From: Hippopus hippopus
Taxonomy: Eukaryota; Mollusca; Bivalvia; Cardiida; Cardiidae
Length of the DNA stretch: 64,000 nt
Reading direction: 5' to 3'
Assembly: GCA_946811185.2 (NCBI GenBank)
Contig: OX328096.1
Span: forward strand, 68,137,345 to 68,201,344
The notes beneath the pieces are model-generated. The model had not been told where the DNA came from. It saw only the letters and a program-made list of their open reading frames with translations, and made no database searches. Made by a program: the position numbers and the translations under genes. The first letter of the stretch is position 1. Every line of letters begins with the position of its first letter. This document shows positions 22,041-33,120 of this stretch, piece after piece.

Positions 22041-23677
22041 TGCAAATGTAAAATAGATGTATAATTCTTTATTATTATTATTATTTTTGTGTGCACCGTT
22101 GATTTTGCAAACATACAACTGCGGCCAACGTTATGCTTGCTTAAGAGTTCTATGCACAAGTTCTTTTTGTGACATGTGGCTGCTGTTTTCCCCACCCCCA
22201 CATACAGAGTCATTTCAATAGGCTAGAAATGAATCCAAAGGCGTTTCTATCAGTGATCGTTAAAACAAAGGCTTGTTTAGTAAAGAATTTACGGAGGTAC
22301 AGATTTATTTTCAACCATATATGTTCAAAACTTTCATTGCTATATATAAAATTGTTTTATGCCCCATTTAACCTTGCTGTTGTCAAATGTTCGCTAAAAT
22401 GTTTATTGTGCAATAAACAGAAAATAAGATTCCGGCATACAGACAAATATATCTTTCAAATACTTCAGTGTTTATTTGAAACTAAACATTGATTCGATGC
22501 CATTTCGTTTTAGAAAAGACAGTACTAGTTAGATCTTTGACAGTGATCGAAATTTCCTATGTACTCTTCAAGATTTATTGATTAAAGACATGTCAAGATA
22601 AACAAATGCGCTTTTATATATATTTCTTTTGATATCTTTCTTTTACATGACATAAGATGTCTTGATTTTTTTATCTATCTTATAGATTAGTTTAGCCTGA
22701 GACAAAATAATGATTCTTTAAATCTTATCAGCATTTTGCCGCATGCCTCTATTAAGGAGAAATAAAAGATTCAAGAAGACATAACTTTGGTTTAAACTGA
22801 TTCGAAGACTCACTATGATGTGTAAACTTACATTTTGACATCTGTTTAACTTTTATTGACACTTGCAGTTGTGCAAATACAAAATGCCCTATTACTTAGA
22901 GAATGAAAAACGAACGAAAGTTTACAATTATGGTGCTCTGGAACTCTCGTGCAATGGCAGGAGCAGAATGTATGTTTACTTAAACTTACATTATGCTCCT
23001 GGCATCGAACAGGCATTCCTATGCGCCTTTCAGCTATCAGTAACGATGAAAATTTAATAAAATGCAAAAATATTCATCATCTATCATCTTCATTATGAAG
23101 CATGTGACTGTTGGTATAATTCTTTCTTTTCCCTTAGAGTGCCAAATATGCATTTGCCCCCCCCCCCCCCAAAAAAAAGAAAAAACCTATTAGAGGTCAA
23201 AGATACCACTGTATCTTCTCTCAAAGCTGATCTTAATCCATATTATATGAAAATGGACTTAAAATGTCTCACAAACGACAGGGTTTACCACCTCAGTTTC
23301 TGTTAGTATACCTTTTTCTCATTATATACCCTCTTCAAGACAGGAACAACGACAAGTTACCTTTCATTATACCAGAGAAATGGGACATTTACTTACATGT
23401 ATGTTGATATTGTCACATATCTGCATTACAACTATACTGCAACTATATATTATATAAACGTTTTACATAATAATCTAAATAGGTATGTAAATGAAATTCA
23501 GGTTGAAAGACATAGTTGACAATTTTAATATACTCATACATTACCGCATCCTCGGAACCCAGGTTTAAGCATTACGTTACTCTCCATGCATTACAGAATG
23601 AATCGAAACTGGGTCAACGAGGATGACATTACCGTTTAGACATTATATCCTGACATAAATGTGCAGTACACGACTTT
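22041..23677. other. Unassigned
   Basis: Long AT-rich stretch with one poly-C run (23157-23170). A 107-codon open frame at 22169-22492 has no recognisable domain and is probably chance. No repeats recognised: one of the larger repeat-poor gaps. Confidence 0.5.
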
Positions 23678-23889
23678 TTAACCCTTAAGCTGCGTAGTGC
23701 GACTCACTGACCTTTTGCGGACAGTGTAGATCAAGATCAGACTGCACAAAACGTGCAGTCTGATCTTGTATCTACACTGTCCGATAAGGAGATATTTTTC
23801 CCAAAAAATAAGTTTGAAATAATATCATTCGGTTTTTTTACAGTCGACTTGAAAGTTTTATTTAACTTATTTAGCAGGATCAAGGTTAA
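23678..23889 (+). mobile_element. Family B element, TTAA-flanked, near full length
   Basis: TTAA 23678-23681 and 23886-23889. TTAACCCTTAAGCTGCG left; arms GCGGACAGTGTAGATCAAG and CTTGTATCTACACTGTCCG; ACAGTCGACTTGAAAGTTTT; GCAGGATCAAGG right. Confidence 0.93.
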
Positions 23890-23924
23890 AGTGGAAAAAA
23901 AAAAGTAAAATATGAACCAGAGCA

Positions 23925-24120
23925 CCGCATGCAGGTGCCAGCGCTTGGCTGCAGATGCTCTTGGTGAAAAATCTAGGTAGAAAATGGTGCATAACTATGT
24001 CAAGAATATTTTAATCGTATCCTGTCCCTGTTGTATGGGATCCCCTTTTGATAGTTAAGAACTAGGCCAAGTTTGAAGTAAGTAACTCTAGTATTACAGA
24101 GATATTAAAAAATGTCAAAG
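23925..24120 (+). repeat. Dispersed repeat J copy
   Basis: CCGCATGCAGGTGCCAGCGC, CAGATGCTCTTGG and GGGATCCCCTTTTGATAG; see 48240-48525 for the fullest copy. Confidence 0.5.
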
Positions 24121-24355
24121 TTTTTGCTCAACGCTGGCTGACGATGACGCAGGTGACGCCAAGGCTATGACAATACCCCCGACGTTTTCTACGAATACAG
24201 CCGAGCTGAAAATCAACATGAATTAAGCTTTTGCGCTTGAATCCACGTAAAAACAATGTAGCAAAAGTGATCTGATGCAGAAGGCAGAAAATTGTCGGCA
24301 AAAGATAACGAGTTTGTTGACCATTTCAGCACCATAGGCGAAAACAGTGGCTTTT

Positions 24356-24423
24356 GCGGACGCCATAGATCAAGATCAGACTGCACAGAAGGTGCAGTCT
24401 GATCTTGGATCTATACCATTCGC
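24356..24423. repeat. B/F-type hairpin
   Basis: GCGGACGCCATAGATCAAG and CTTGGATCTATACCATTCGC; loop GCACAGAAGGTGC. Confidence 0.75.
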
Positions 24424-24559
24424 TTGTTTGGTCCAGCCTAAAGGATTAAAAAAATTAAGAGGTCGATCGTATATATTTTTGTCACTGAAAGAGTTCATTA
24501 CTTTCGGTGCTTTGAATTTGACAGTGCCTTCAGCACTTTGATTTATCCTGCCTTTTGTT

Positions 24560-25240
24560 CTGTCAGTATAAAGACATCAAAGGTTGCAAATAATCAATGT
24601 AAATATGCAAGACAGGCTGCACTGTGTCTTAGTTACGTTTGAAGGGACAAGGCTGGGAGCAGACAGTTTACCGTCATTTCCTTGTTGAATTACTGTCTTC
24701 TTGTACCACTGGTTTATATCCACGCATAGTTTAAATGTCTCGCTATAAATGTTTTGTAAGTTATGTCTTATGTCTGGACGAGATTTTGCACGTCTTCATG
24801 GACTCTGTAAGTGGAGTTAGAGTACAAAAATGCTATCTTTATAAACACCTCGGCGTTAAAAGTTGGGCAAAGTAAGCCTGTGGTGGTTTTAACCATGTCT
24901 GTCTCTCTGTATGTCTGTCCGTCCCTTGACAAAATCATTTCTGCTTTCTTCCCATGATATCTTTTGAGCCGTAGTGTGATGACACTGCAAACTAATATCG
25001 ATTAGGCCCAAGAAAATGACATGTTTAGTACTGTCGGATAAACCTTATTACATGTGAGACGTATGTAAGGCTTTGCCGAGAGTTCTAGATATGTACTTGT
25101 ATGTCATTTTTACCGTCATGCTCGCCTAGTATCTGGTGATAATTCATCTTTATTATTTATGTATTTTCACTGACTATGTACAACTCTGTACTTGTCGCAA
25201 AATAAAATTTGTTCTGTTCTGTTCTGTTGAAGTTAGGTCA
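24560..25240 (+). mobile_element. Possible LINE 3' end with TTCTG tail
   Basis: Non-coding stretch ending ACTTGTCGCAAAATAAAATT then TGTTCTGTTCTGTTCTGTT (to about 25228). A polyadenylation-like AATAAA just before a short pentamer tail is typical of some molluscan non-LTR elements. No reverse-transcriptase frame is present, so only a 3' end could be here. Confidence 0.4.
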
Positions 25241-25449
25241 AACGTCAAGGTCACGATACGAGGTCAGCGTCAAAGCACAGTAACAGCACACGTACTCTAA
25301 ATTTCAAACTGTTATAATAACCAACAGAATTCAGGAAGAAGAGGTTACTTGTCTTAGAACACCGTCAGCCAATATGGTAGCTTCTTCTTTTATTTCAAGA
25401 AAAACTTCTCCTACACCTAATTTGTAACGCGTCTTTTCATTGGTTAAAA

Positions 25450-25604
25450 GATCTGACATATCAGAACGTGCAGCCTAATTTTGGATCTACACCGTCCGAT
25501 AAGGAGGTTTCCTACCCCTAAAATACCATTGAAATAGCAAATTTGGGTTTGTACTGTCGCCTTGGGAGTTTCATTTCACTTATATATGCAGGATAAAGGT
25601 TTAA
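25450..25604 (+). mobile_element. Family B element, left part missing
   Basis: Begins in the hairpin (CAGAACGTGCAGCCTAATTT), continues CTACACCGTCCGATAAGGAG, and ends GCAGGATAAAGG at TTAA 25601-25604. Confidence 0.75.
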
Positions 25605-25717
25605 GCGTTCAAGAAGCTAAAAGATGGAGGTTTCGACTTACGTACATGTACTTGATTAACTAAAATATTATTATAATACTCTTTTGCAATCGTAATAGTG
25701 AGTATCATGTTTCACTC

Positions 25718-25930
25718 TTAACTCTTTCACTACCAAGTAAATGATTTACACTTTTTCACTGGCTATAAATATAGTTCCACTGCAAGATGAAGAGACAGTT
25801 TGGCCTTAATCTAAAATTAAGTAGTGGACAGTGTAGATCAGAGATCAGACTGCACATTCTGTGCAGTCTGATCTTGATCTACACGGTCCACAATAGCTTC
25901 TGGTGTCATCAACAGTAAGGAAAGAGTTAA
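25718..25930 (+). mobile_element. Family F element, TTAA-flanked
   Basis: TTAACTCTTTCACTACC at 25718 and GGAAAGAGTTAA at 25930. Hairpin GTGGACAGTGTAGATCAG / CTTGATCTACACGGTCCAC, with GACTGCACATTCTGTGCAGTC. Confidence 0.88.
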
Positions 25931-25961
25931 TGTGCAGGACACAACTTTAACTGGTTTTGCG

Positions 25962-26015
25962 GATAGTGTAGTTCAAGATCGCACTACACGTGCATTTTGA
26001 TCCTATATGTACATG
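25962..26015. repeat. Degraded B/F hairpin
   Basis: GCGGATAGTGTAGTTCAAG then CACTACACGTGCATTTTGATC. Confidence 0.5.
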
Positions 26016-26239
26016 TATTATGTCGACAAGTCAATCATATACGTATTAATAGCAAAACAGCGGTATCTTGATTATTATAACAGAAATAAAATATCTTATT
26101 TATCAAATAAGCTTTCTAACGACAAAGTCAATAGATAACGAAAGCCCCGAGGTAAACGGTACATGAAAGCACAATATCTACTCTATATCAAACGACTAGG
26201 TATAAAAAGATGTAGCGTAAATAATGTGATTTGTCATTG

Positions 26240-26290
26240 TAGGGTAGAAAAAACATTGTGAAGGAAAAAGGAGAAAGTGCTTGTTACCAG
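26240..26290 (+). mobile_element. Family D fragment cut by a SINE
   Basis: GGGTAGAAAAAACATTGTG to GCTTGTTACCAGC, then SINE sequence begins. Confidence 0.65.
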
Positions 26291-26615
26291 CCATACGATA
26301 AGTTGTTGTACGGTGTGAAAAGCCGTGTTCATCATTATCTCAGTTATATCGCGGCGACTAATACACCTATCTATGCTTTCCTGGAGTTTCTTTTTATCAG
26401 TACTTCTCACAATTTTCTTCCCAAACCACTGTCTGCTTTCACTTATTATCATTGTCAAGACAACGATCAGCGGTGAGAGAGGAATGAATCCTGTCGCGAT
26501 GACTATTATCAATCCTCGGAAAGAACATGACAGAGCTGGGATTTGAACCAGCGAACCCCTTCGTTTCAACTTCTGTAAGTTACCGGCTTTACTAACTAAT
26601 CCACTGGGTTCACTG
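26291..26615 (-). mobile_element. tRNA-derived SINE, near full length
   Basis: Reversed tail TTGTTGTACGGTGTG; TATCGCGGCGACTAATACAC; CTATTATCAATCCTCGG; reversed B box GCTGGGATTTGAACC. Confidence 0.82.
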
Positions 26616-27052
26616 ACATACGTTTATGAACACCTTGTACTATCTTCGACGGACTCTGTGCCACACCTTAGTATTATAGTAGTAAAATGTGTTTGAAACT
26701 CGATCGGGGCTAAATAAAAAACATGGGAGTTTTGGATTATAATCGACGAGACTTGGTCAAATTGACTTAAATTACTCAAAATTGTGTGAAATTATAGGTT
26801 TTGTACCATTCAAACTTGGTATATCCTCAGTTTCGAACAAACAATCGTAGAAGATATTGAAGTATTACGTTTATTCCTCCAAGGCTGCTCCCTTGTTCTA
26901 TTACGACGTGTTGTTATTGTACAGTAGTTACTAGCTGAAGTTGCTCTGCAAGCTTTCTTCTGAAGGAATATTGAAGTCGGTATATCGTAGTCTATACTGT
27001 AGGAATCTTGTCCGCTGTCGTTGTTGAAGATTATGGCTTCACTGACCCTATG
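26616..27052. other. Unassigned
   Basis: No gene. A 138-codon frame (26810-27226, minus) overlaps a family D copy and is judged spurious. Confidence 0.5.
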
Positions 27053-27266
27053 CAAACTAATCCCGTGTTTTAACGACCCAGCATATAGAAAAAAGCTCTT
27101 GAAAACATTGTGGGAAAAGGAGGAAATGCTGGTAACCAGCATTTCCTCCTTTTCCCACAATGTTTTCGACGCTTTAACCACATTATCAACTATTTGAGCC
27201 ACATATAATTTTTTTGTCTTATGCAAATGCTTTCAAAATAGACGAGTCTAAAGTTTTGCCGTATGG
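27053..27266 (-). mobile_element. Family D element with a compensated core change
   Basis: Core GGAGGAAATGCTGGTAACC with its exact reverse: both arms have G/C where other copies have A/T. Right end TTTTGCCGTATGGCAAG. Confidence 0.9.
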
Positions 27267-27449
27267 CAAGCAGTTATTTTTTTTTTAGTGAAAAAGCAAG
27301 TTATTTCGAAAACAAAAAAGTGTGTGTAGCAATGGAATAGACAGAAGAAACCACCGGACACGTGAAATATTTTGAAAACGACGTTAAATCAGCAATAAAC
27401 ATACAAATCAACTCTGACAAAAAGAGATGGTTCGTGTATAATTTCAGCT

Positions 27450-27757
27450 TTAACTCTTTACCAAACAATAAAAGTTTAGACTGGTCCAAATGGAAGGCAT
27501 TTGCACAGGACACGTGAAATGTGGCGCAATTAATAATGTTTCTCTTTGAGGTAGAAAAGGGGTAGAGGATAAAAAACGTTGTAAAGGGTAGAAAACATTG
27601 TTGGAAAATGGGGAAAAAATGCTGGTTACAATGCCGGTAATCTTTTCCCACAATGTTTTCTACAATTTAAGAGACAAATCTACCCGTTTACTTTGTCGTC
27701 TACAGCTGCTGTCTATTCGAAACTGTGTAAAGTATTTAGTGTCTGGTAAAGAGTTAA
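27450..27757. mobile_element. Family D foldback variant, TTAA-flanked
   Basis: TTAACTCTTTACCAAACAAT (27450) and GTCTGGTAAAGAGTTAA (ending 27757). Both halves are left-end type (TTGTCGTCTACAGC on the right is the left end reversed). Total 308 bp. Confidence 0.85.
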
Positions 27758-27770
27758 ACAGAAAAGAGAA

Positions 27771-27999
27771 ATAACTCTTTACCAAACGACAAAATTGTAG
27801 ACTGGCCCAAATTCAAAGCATTTGCAGACGACAAAATAAATGCGACTGAAAAAATTAAATTTGGTTTGGGAAGGGTAGAAAACATTGTGGGTAAAGGAGA
27901 AAATGCTGGTTACCAGCATTTTCTCCTTTTCCCACTATGTTTTCAAAAGGCTTCTTTCTCAGGGTCGTTAAAAGTCGGGATTGTGTGGTAAAGAGATAA
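27771..27999 (+). mobile_element. Family D element, best full-length copy, flanked by ATAA
   Basis: ATAACTCTTTACCAAACGAC at 27771; TTTGCAGACGACAAAATAAA; core GGAGAAAATGCTGGTTACC (perfect); CAGGGTCGTTAAAAGTCGGG; right GTGGTAAAGAGATAA to 27999. The flanks are ATAA on both sides instead of TTAA. Confidence 0.93.
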
Positions 28000-28688
28000 A
28001 AGGCTAAATGATCCAAAAATTGCCCTATTGTTCAAAGTACACTCAAAACTTGTATGGGCAAAAATAAAAGAAAAGGCAACACTTTTTCCTGTAAGTTTGA
28101 GGACAAACAAACTTCCAATTGTCGTCTTTGCTTTTAGTCTTGTTGTCATTGATTCTGGTACTTTCAACCTTCCTGTTGCTTTTCTTTCTCACCTGCAGAG
28201 CATTGATGTTGGCGTATGTGTTTGTTTAGACGGCTGAATTATAAATAAAATTATGAGGACACCATTTGACCCCTCGATTGCAAGATAAATGACTGAATCA
28301 CTGGAGACAGCGTAAAAAACAACAAAACCTTTTTATATAATTGCAATACCAACGCTATGCTAAAATATACATAAAAAATTCAGACATTGTCTATCGAAGA
28401 TCATACTGCACTTTGTGTGCAGCCTGGTCACGGATCTACATCGTTCTTTAAACAAAACTAAGACACATTAAGCAATAGAATAAACTTCTGAAAAGGGAAA
28501 TTCCATTGACACAGGGATTAAATATCAAAAAAAGTATACATGTATTCAAGTGGCTTTTGTTTAAACATGGCCATTAACACATCGCCCTATGTTGACTTAA
28601 ACATTCCTTAAAAGCCATAACGAAATGAGTATGTGCTTAAATATACAAACCTGTAAATGAGTGTCGTTTATTAGTATCAGTATCTAGC
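28000..28688. other. Unassigned with one degraded hairpin
   Basis: A decayed B/F hairpin at 28385-28442 (AAGATCATACTGCAC ... GTGCAGCCTGGTC). No gene. Confidence 0.5.
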
Positions 28689-28913
28689 CATTTGCCACAC
28701 AATAACGACTTTTAACTACCCTGAGAAAGAAAGCTTTTGAAAACATCGTGGGCAAAGGAGAAAATGCTGGTAACCAGCATTTTCTCCTTTTCCCGCAATG
28801 TTTTCTTTCCTTTCAGAGACGAAATTTCATCGTTTTAGTCATGTTTGAATTGTCGTCTGTCAACGCTTTCAGTTTTGACGGGTCCAAAATTCTGTCGATT
28901 GGTAACGAGTTAA
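28689..28913 (-). mobile_element. Family D element
   Basis: TTTGCCACACAATAACGAC left; perfect core GGAGAAAATGCTGGTAACC; TTGTCGTCTGTCAACGC; right TTGGTAACGAGTTAA (TTAA 28910-28913). Confidence 0.9.
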
Positions 28914-29021
28914 AATGAATTTGATGACTTGTAGGAAAAAGGTTGCTATGTTTAGATTGATATTAATCAAGTAATGGCTTCCTTTCCAGCGATGATTGGT
29001 AAGCATTGATCTTTATTTGTT

Positions 29022-29237
29022 TTAAACGCTTTACCAGAAGACAAACTTTTAGACTCGTCCTAATTGAAAGCATTTGCAGACGATAATATAAATGTGGCTG
29101 GGAGCGCGGGGTTTGTCTTTGAGAGGGTAGAAAGCATTGTGGGAAAAGGAGAAAATACTAGTTACCAGCATTTTCTTTTCTGACAGTGTTTTCTAAAAAT
29201 GTCTTTTTCAGGATCGGGTTTGTGTGGTAAAGGGTTA
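29022..29237 (+). mobile_element. Family D element
   Basis: TTAAACGCTTTACCAGAAG left; core GGAGAAAATACTAGTTACC; right GTGTGGTAAAGGGTTA. Confidence 0.85.
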
Positions 29238-29340
29238 GAGTTAAAAGTGGAAAAGGTCTTGCCTGAATCGGAAATGAAAAGAGAACAAGCGGGCGAACAT
29301 AATGACATAATTTCTCCTAAAACCTTTCAGCACTGTATGC

Positions 29341-29405
29341 GAAAACTGTATGCGGACGGTATAGATTAAGATCAGACTGCATTGAACGTGCAGTCTAATC
29401 TAAGC
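29341..29405. repeat. B/F-type hairpin
   Basis: GCGGACGGTATAGATTAAG and GCAGTCTAATCTAAG; the right outer arm is lost at the SINE junction. Confidence 0.65.
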
Positions 29406-29545
29406 CAAGTGGTTTAAGTGTTAGATTAGCCATGGGTATTTCGTTGGAGTGGTCCTTCGGCAAAGCACTTCAATACCCCAGTCTAGTAATGATAAAAAAC
29501 AATAAACACCATGTCAAATAACGAGCGATTGCAGTGTTGTAACTG
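29406..29545 (+). mobile_element. SINE fragment
   Basis: GGGTATTTCGTTGGAGTGG resembles the body of the SINE at 11462; ends AATAAACACCATG. Confidence 0.5.
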
Positions 29546-29782
29546 AAAATAAGCTTTTAAAAGCAGCGAAAAACACTAGTCAAACGTGTCCTGTCTAAAA
29601 TTGTCCGAAACTGTAAAAGAAAAGTAACTTGCAGGTAATTTCCTAAGTCGGTGTTTGTATCCTATGTTCCTGTCTTGTTACAAGAACGCAACGTAATCAT
29701 GTGTTATTCGTTGACATCTTATAAACATTTACATTGCGGAAAAAATAAGATGAACCTAACATCTGGTCTTTGCAAAACAATT

Positions 29783-29993
29783 TCGTATTTTGATGACCCT
29801 GAAAAAGACGCCCCTAGAAAACATTGTGGAAAAAGGACAAAATGTTGGTAATCAGCTTTTTCTCCTTTTCCCACAATATTTTCTACCTTTTGTAATGACA
29901 AATGCCATCATTTTAGCCATATTTGAATTGTCGTCTGCAGATGCTTTCAATAAGCACAGGTCTGAAATTTTGTCGTCTAGAAGAGTAAAACGT
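29783..29993 (-). mobile_element. Family D element, diverged core
   Basis: TTTTGATGACCCTGAAAAAG; AATGTTGGTAATCAGC; TTGTCGTCTGCAGATGC; TTTTGTCGTCTAGAAG. Confidence 0.8.
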
Positions 29994-30044
29994 GTTGTTA
30001 CGAGACTATTTTGTCATGCAACTGCCCACGGAAGCTAACAGCTT

Positions 30045-30170
30045 AGCTATGTTAGAACCACTTTTGTAATAAAACGGATATTTGTAACAAAATTTTCAAC
30101 TTCGCTATATTCCTTTAGTATTCACCCAAGTACTCCAAAATGGATATATAAAAGTGGTTCTAACATAGCT
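30045..30170. mobile_element. 126-bp element with perfect terminal inverted repeats
   Basis: AGCTATGTTAGAACCACTTT at the left and its exact reverse AAAGTGGTTCTAACATAGCT at the right. The middle is non-palindromic. No other copy in this window. Confidence 0.85.
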
Positions 30171-30469
30171 TTCCTATGGTAATACATGTACTTTCTTTTC
30201 TGTGCTTTTCTGTGGTAAGGAAAGGTTTTTGTGACCTCTTCTCTTATCTATAGTCATTCTAAATTGTTCGAGAAAACTGGCTCTTTTCCCACTTTTTCAG
30301 TGGTTTTTTTCGTCCTTTCTATCATTATAATTCTAAAAGAACAATGTGTTTTCTTTTTGTTTTTATTTTAGTCGTTATCATCCAATGTCAAATTTCTGGA
30401 ACAAATATTTCAATGATACTTCAGCCAGAATAGTTCAATGTGTCGAACATTATGACTTCCATGATCATG
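30171..30469. other. Unassigned
   Basis: Nothing recognised. Confidence 0.4.
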
Positions 30470-30656
30470 GGTACTAATTTACAAATCATTCAAAATTGCA
30501 TTCATGGTCTTACTCTAAAGTTAAAAAGTAACACAATTTCTGATTGGCTGAACCATTTGGTTTAGCTAATCAGAAATTATGTTACTTGTAAATTTAGAAA
30601 AGACGTGTTGAGAATGAGACGAAGAATGTTATTTAGAACGGTCGGGAATACAGGTC
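30470..30656. mobile_element. Family H foldback element
   Basis: Arms contain AGTAACACAATTTCTGATTGG and TTAGCTAATCAGAAATTATG, with ATTCATGGTCTTACTC / GAGAATGAGACGAAG. Confidence 0.75.
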
Positions 30657-31174
30657 AAGGTAGCTCGTTCAGGGTTCTGCGATAGTTGGTGTTTGTTTTA
30701 TGCTTTCTTGAAGGTCTACGCCATTATCACGCACATTTAGTCCCTGGGTCACCGGATGTTTCATTCTGTCTCAGTCAGGTTCGAACTTGCAATCTCTTTG
30801 TTACAAAGTCATTTATGTTACTCTTGAATTACCTATTAGCCAATGAGCCTTGGCGATTAGATCTAGCATTAATTATGGTCTAACAACAGAAAAACGAGCG
30901 TTAGGAAAACTTATGTCTTCTCAAATTGGACATTTTCCTGTAAAAACTACTGATTTTCTTCATTCGAATATGATGTATGGCTAAGAACATTTCGATTTTC
31001 ATACCAAGAAATGCATTCGAATTTTTAGCGTATTTGTATTTTCGAAATTTCATTCGAAACTTAAAATTTCTTTAGATACATTTAAAAATGGATATGGAAT
31101 ATATAAACTTCTTTCATCATTACATAGTTTTCCTCAATATTTTGTTTGAAGGCTTTTTCTTCCTCTTGAAAACA
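30657..31174. other. Unassigned
   Basis: Nothing recognised. Confidence 0.5.
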
Positions 31175-31226
31175 GTGCAGCAACAGTTTTGATTGCTCAT
31201 ACGAGGAATCAAAACTGCTGTTGCAC
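31175..31226. repeat. Isolated 20-bp-stem hairpin
   Basis: GTGCAGCAACAGTTTTGATT, a 12-base loop, then AATCAAAACTGCTGTTGCAC. There are two non-Watson-Crick positions, one of them G-U in RNA. Size resembles a pre-miRNA hairpin, but it is short and expression is unknown. Confidence 0.7.
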
Positions 31227-32077
31227 TATCTTTTTAACGGCATACTTGTTCTAGCTAGTCATTTGAATCTACCGATATATGAAATTATTGGATGTTTGAA
31301 CAATCGGCCCTCCACTGTACGTTCACTGTTTGTAGCTACTTTGATAAAACAAAATCGACTAATTCGTTACACTCTAATTTATCAGCCATATATAGACAGA
31401 CTGGTATAGCCGTTTGTACATAGAGCAAGAAAGTATGTGTATTATCTAACATATATCAGTGTATATCAGACCTCGGCCATGTCACTATATATAGGTGAAG
31501 TTTAAACTGGATGTGAACGTTTCTAAATTGTCGCGTGAACCACGAATGGAAATTTAAACTTTATCAACTGTGCATTGTAAGCGAATGATACATTAATTTC
31601 AAATTTATACACAAGTTTTATGGAAATGTTTGAAAGAAAGAATGCGGTTAGTTTTTCGTTTTGCTTTATTTTTTGGTTAATGTTCACATAATGTTTAATG
31701 TCTATAGCCTGACGAATTAGGCTATACGTTGCACGTTTATGTTTGATATTAAAATTCATTCACGTGTAACAGGCGTCGATTTATCATTTTAGCTTTTGAC
31801 GTTTCAAAACTGTTAACGGAAAATACGTGTACGTATGGCCGGTATTTATTTGGAAATAATTCTAACGTTTCGAAATATGCTGTGATCATTGAAGTAAGTG
31901 TGCTTATGACCGTTATCTTTTTGTTGTGAAGTTTTGATGATGAACTTTGGAATAGTTATCGCATCAAGGTTGTATTTTGATATCTAGTTAGAAACGTTCA
32001 CCCGGATGTTTCGTTTTAGTTATAATAGGTTTAATAATTCAGTTTTCATAATAGTTATTTTAGTTAAAGTGTCAACG
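31227..32077. other. Unassigned
   Basis: AT-rich, with no gene or repeat recognised. Confidence 0.5.
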
Positions 32078-32284
32078 TTAACCCTTAGGCTGCTAAGCGC
32101 GACTCACTGACCTTTTGCGGACAGTATAGATCAAGATCAGACTGCACAGAACGTGCAGTCTGATCTTTGATCTACACTGTCCGATAAGGAGATATTATTC
32201 CCCAAAATTTTGAAATAGCAATATTTGGGTTTCTACCATCAAAATGAAAATTTCATTTTAGTTATTTAGCGGGTTAAGTGTTAA
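32078..32284 (+). mobile_element. Family B element, TTAA-flanked, full length
   Basis: TTAACCCTTAGGCTGCTAAG at 32078; arms GCGGACAGTATAGATCAAG and CTTTGATCTACACTGTCCG; right TTATTTAGCGGGTTAAGTG then TTAA 32281-32284. Confidence 0.95.
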
Positions 32285-32362
32285 CTTTACATACCGAACT
32301 TGTAGCTCTAGGTTGTTTTTAACGGAAAAAATACATGTAGGCCTACGTTACGCGCTTTAATT

Positions 32363-32886
32363 TGAGCCATGCTCTTGCACAAGGGGGGTTTAATACATCT
32401 CCGTGATGCTTTATACCAAACATATCATCAGATAATTATGGATCCATAAAATCTATTTGGCCTGCAATACGCCAAAAGGGGAATTCGGACATTTCCGTAA
32501 CGTGCCGTCTCGGATCAGCCTGCGCAGTCCGCGCAGGCTAATCCGAAACGACACTTTCCGTTTTAATGTAATTTTCTGTTTTGCGCAAGTCTACTGTAGC
32601 ACAGAATCTAATGTAGCCGTAAAGTGCTGTCTCGGATTAGCCTGCGCGTACTGCGCAGGCTGATCCTAGACGACACTTTACGCAAATGTCCGAATGGCCC
32701 TTTTCGCGTGTTGCAAGCCATTTTGTATAGCAACCGCCTAAATAAGAGGCAGTCTCTCCTTTGACATGCATAAAATTGAACAAAGCCAAAAGTTTCGACC
32801 CAGGTCAGCCTGCGCGGATTGCGCAGGCTGACATAGGTCGATACTTTTTGCAGATGCATTGAGCCCCCTTTTCTCCGAGCATGAAG
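32363..32886 (-). mobile_element. Family A element interrupted by a family E insertion
   Basis: TGAGCCATGCTCTTGCAC to CCATAAAATCTATTT (32458); resumes at 32720 ATTTTGTATAGCAACCG and runs to TTCTCCGAGCATGA. Hairpin arms CAGGTCAGCCTGCGCGG and GCGCAGGCTGACATAGG. Confidence 0.9.
32459..32719 (+). mobile_element. Family E element nested in family A
   Basis: GGCCTGCAATACGCC to GCGTGTTGCAAGCC. ATTT directly precedes and follows it, a possible 4-bp target duplication. Hairpins GATCAGCCTGCGCAGTCC / GCGCAGGCTAATCC and GATTAGCCTGCGCG / GCGCAGGCTGATCC. Confidence 0.93.
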
Positions 32887-33120
32887 TATTTAAATGTTAA
32901 AATTCATTCACGTGTAACTGACGTTTCACTCTATTTTCGAAACTTTCTGTGAACATACAACTACGTGTTCATATGACTGTTATCTGTTGGTTATTACATG
33001 TATTTATAAACAATTAACGTCGGAATAGTTATCATATCAAGGCTGCACTTTGATATTTATTTACATGCATCCTTCACGATGATTTGTTTTAAGAATAAAG
33101 GCAATTTAGTTAACGTTTCA

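Noticed and set aside
22169..22492. 107-codon frame in a repeat-poor gap
   Set aside because: AT-rich, no domain, no clear splice or promoter context; likely chance.
26810..27226. 138-codon minus-strand open frame
   Set aside because: Its first part is a family D palindrome read through; the rest is low complexity with no domain.
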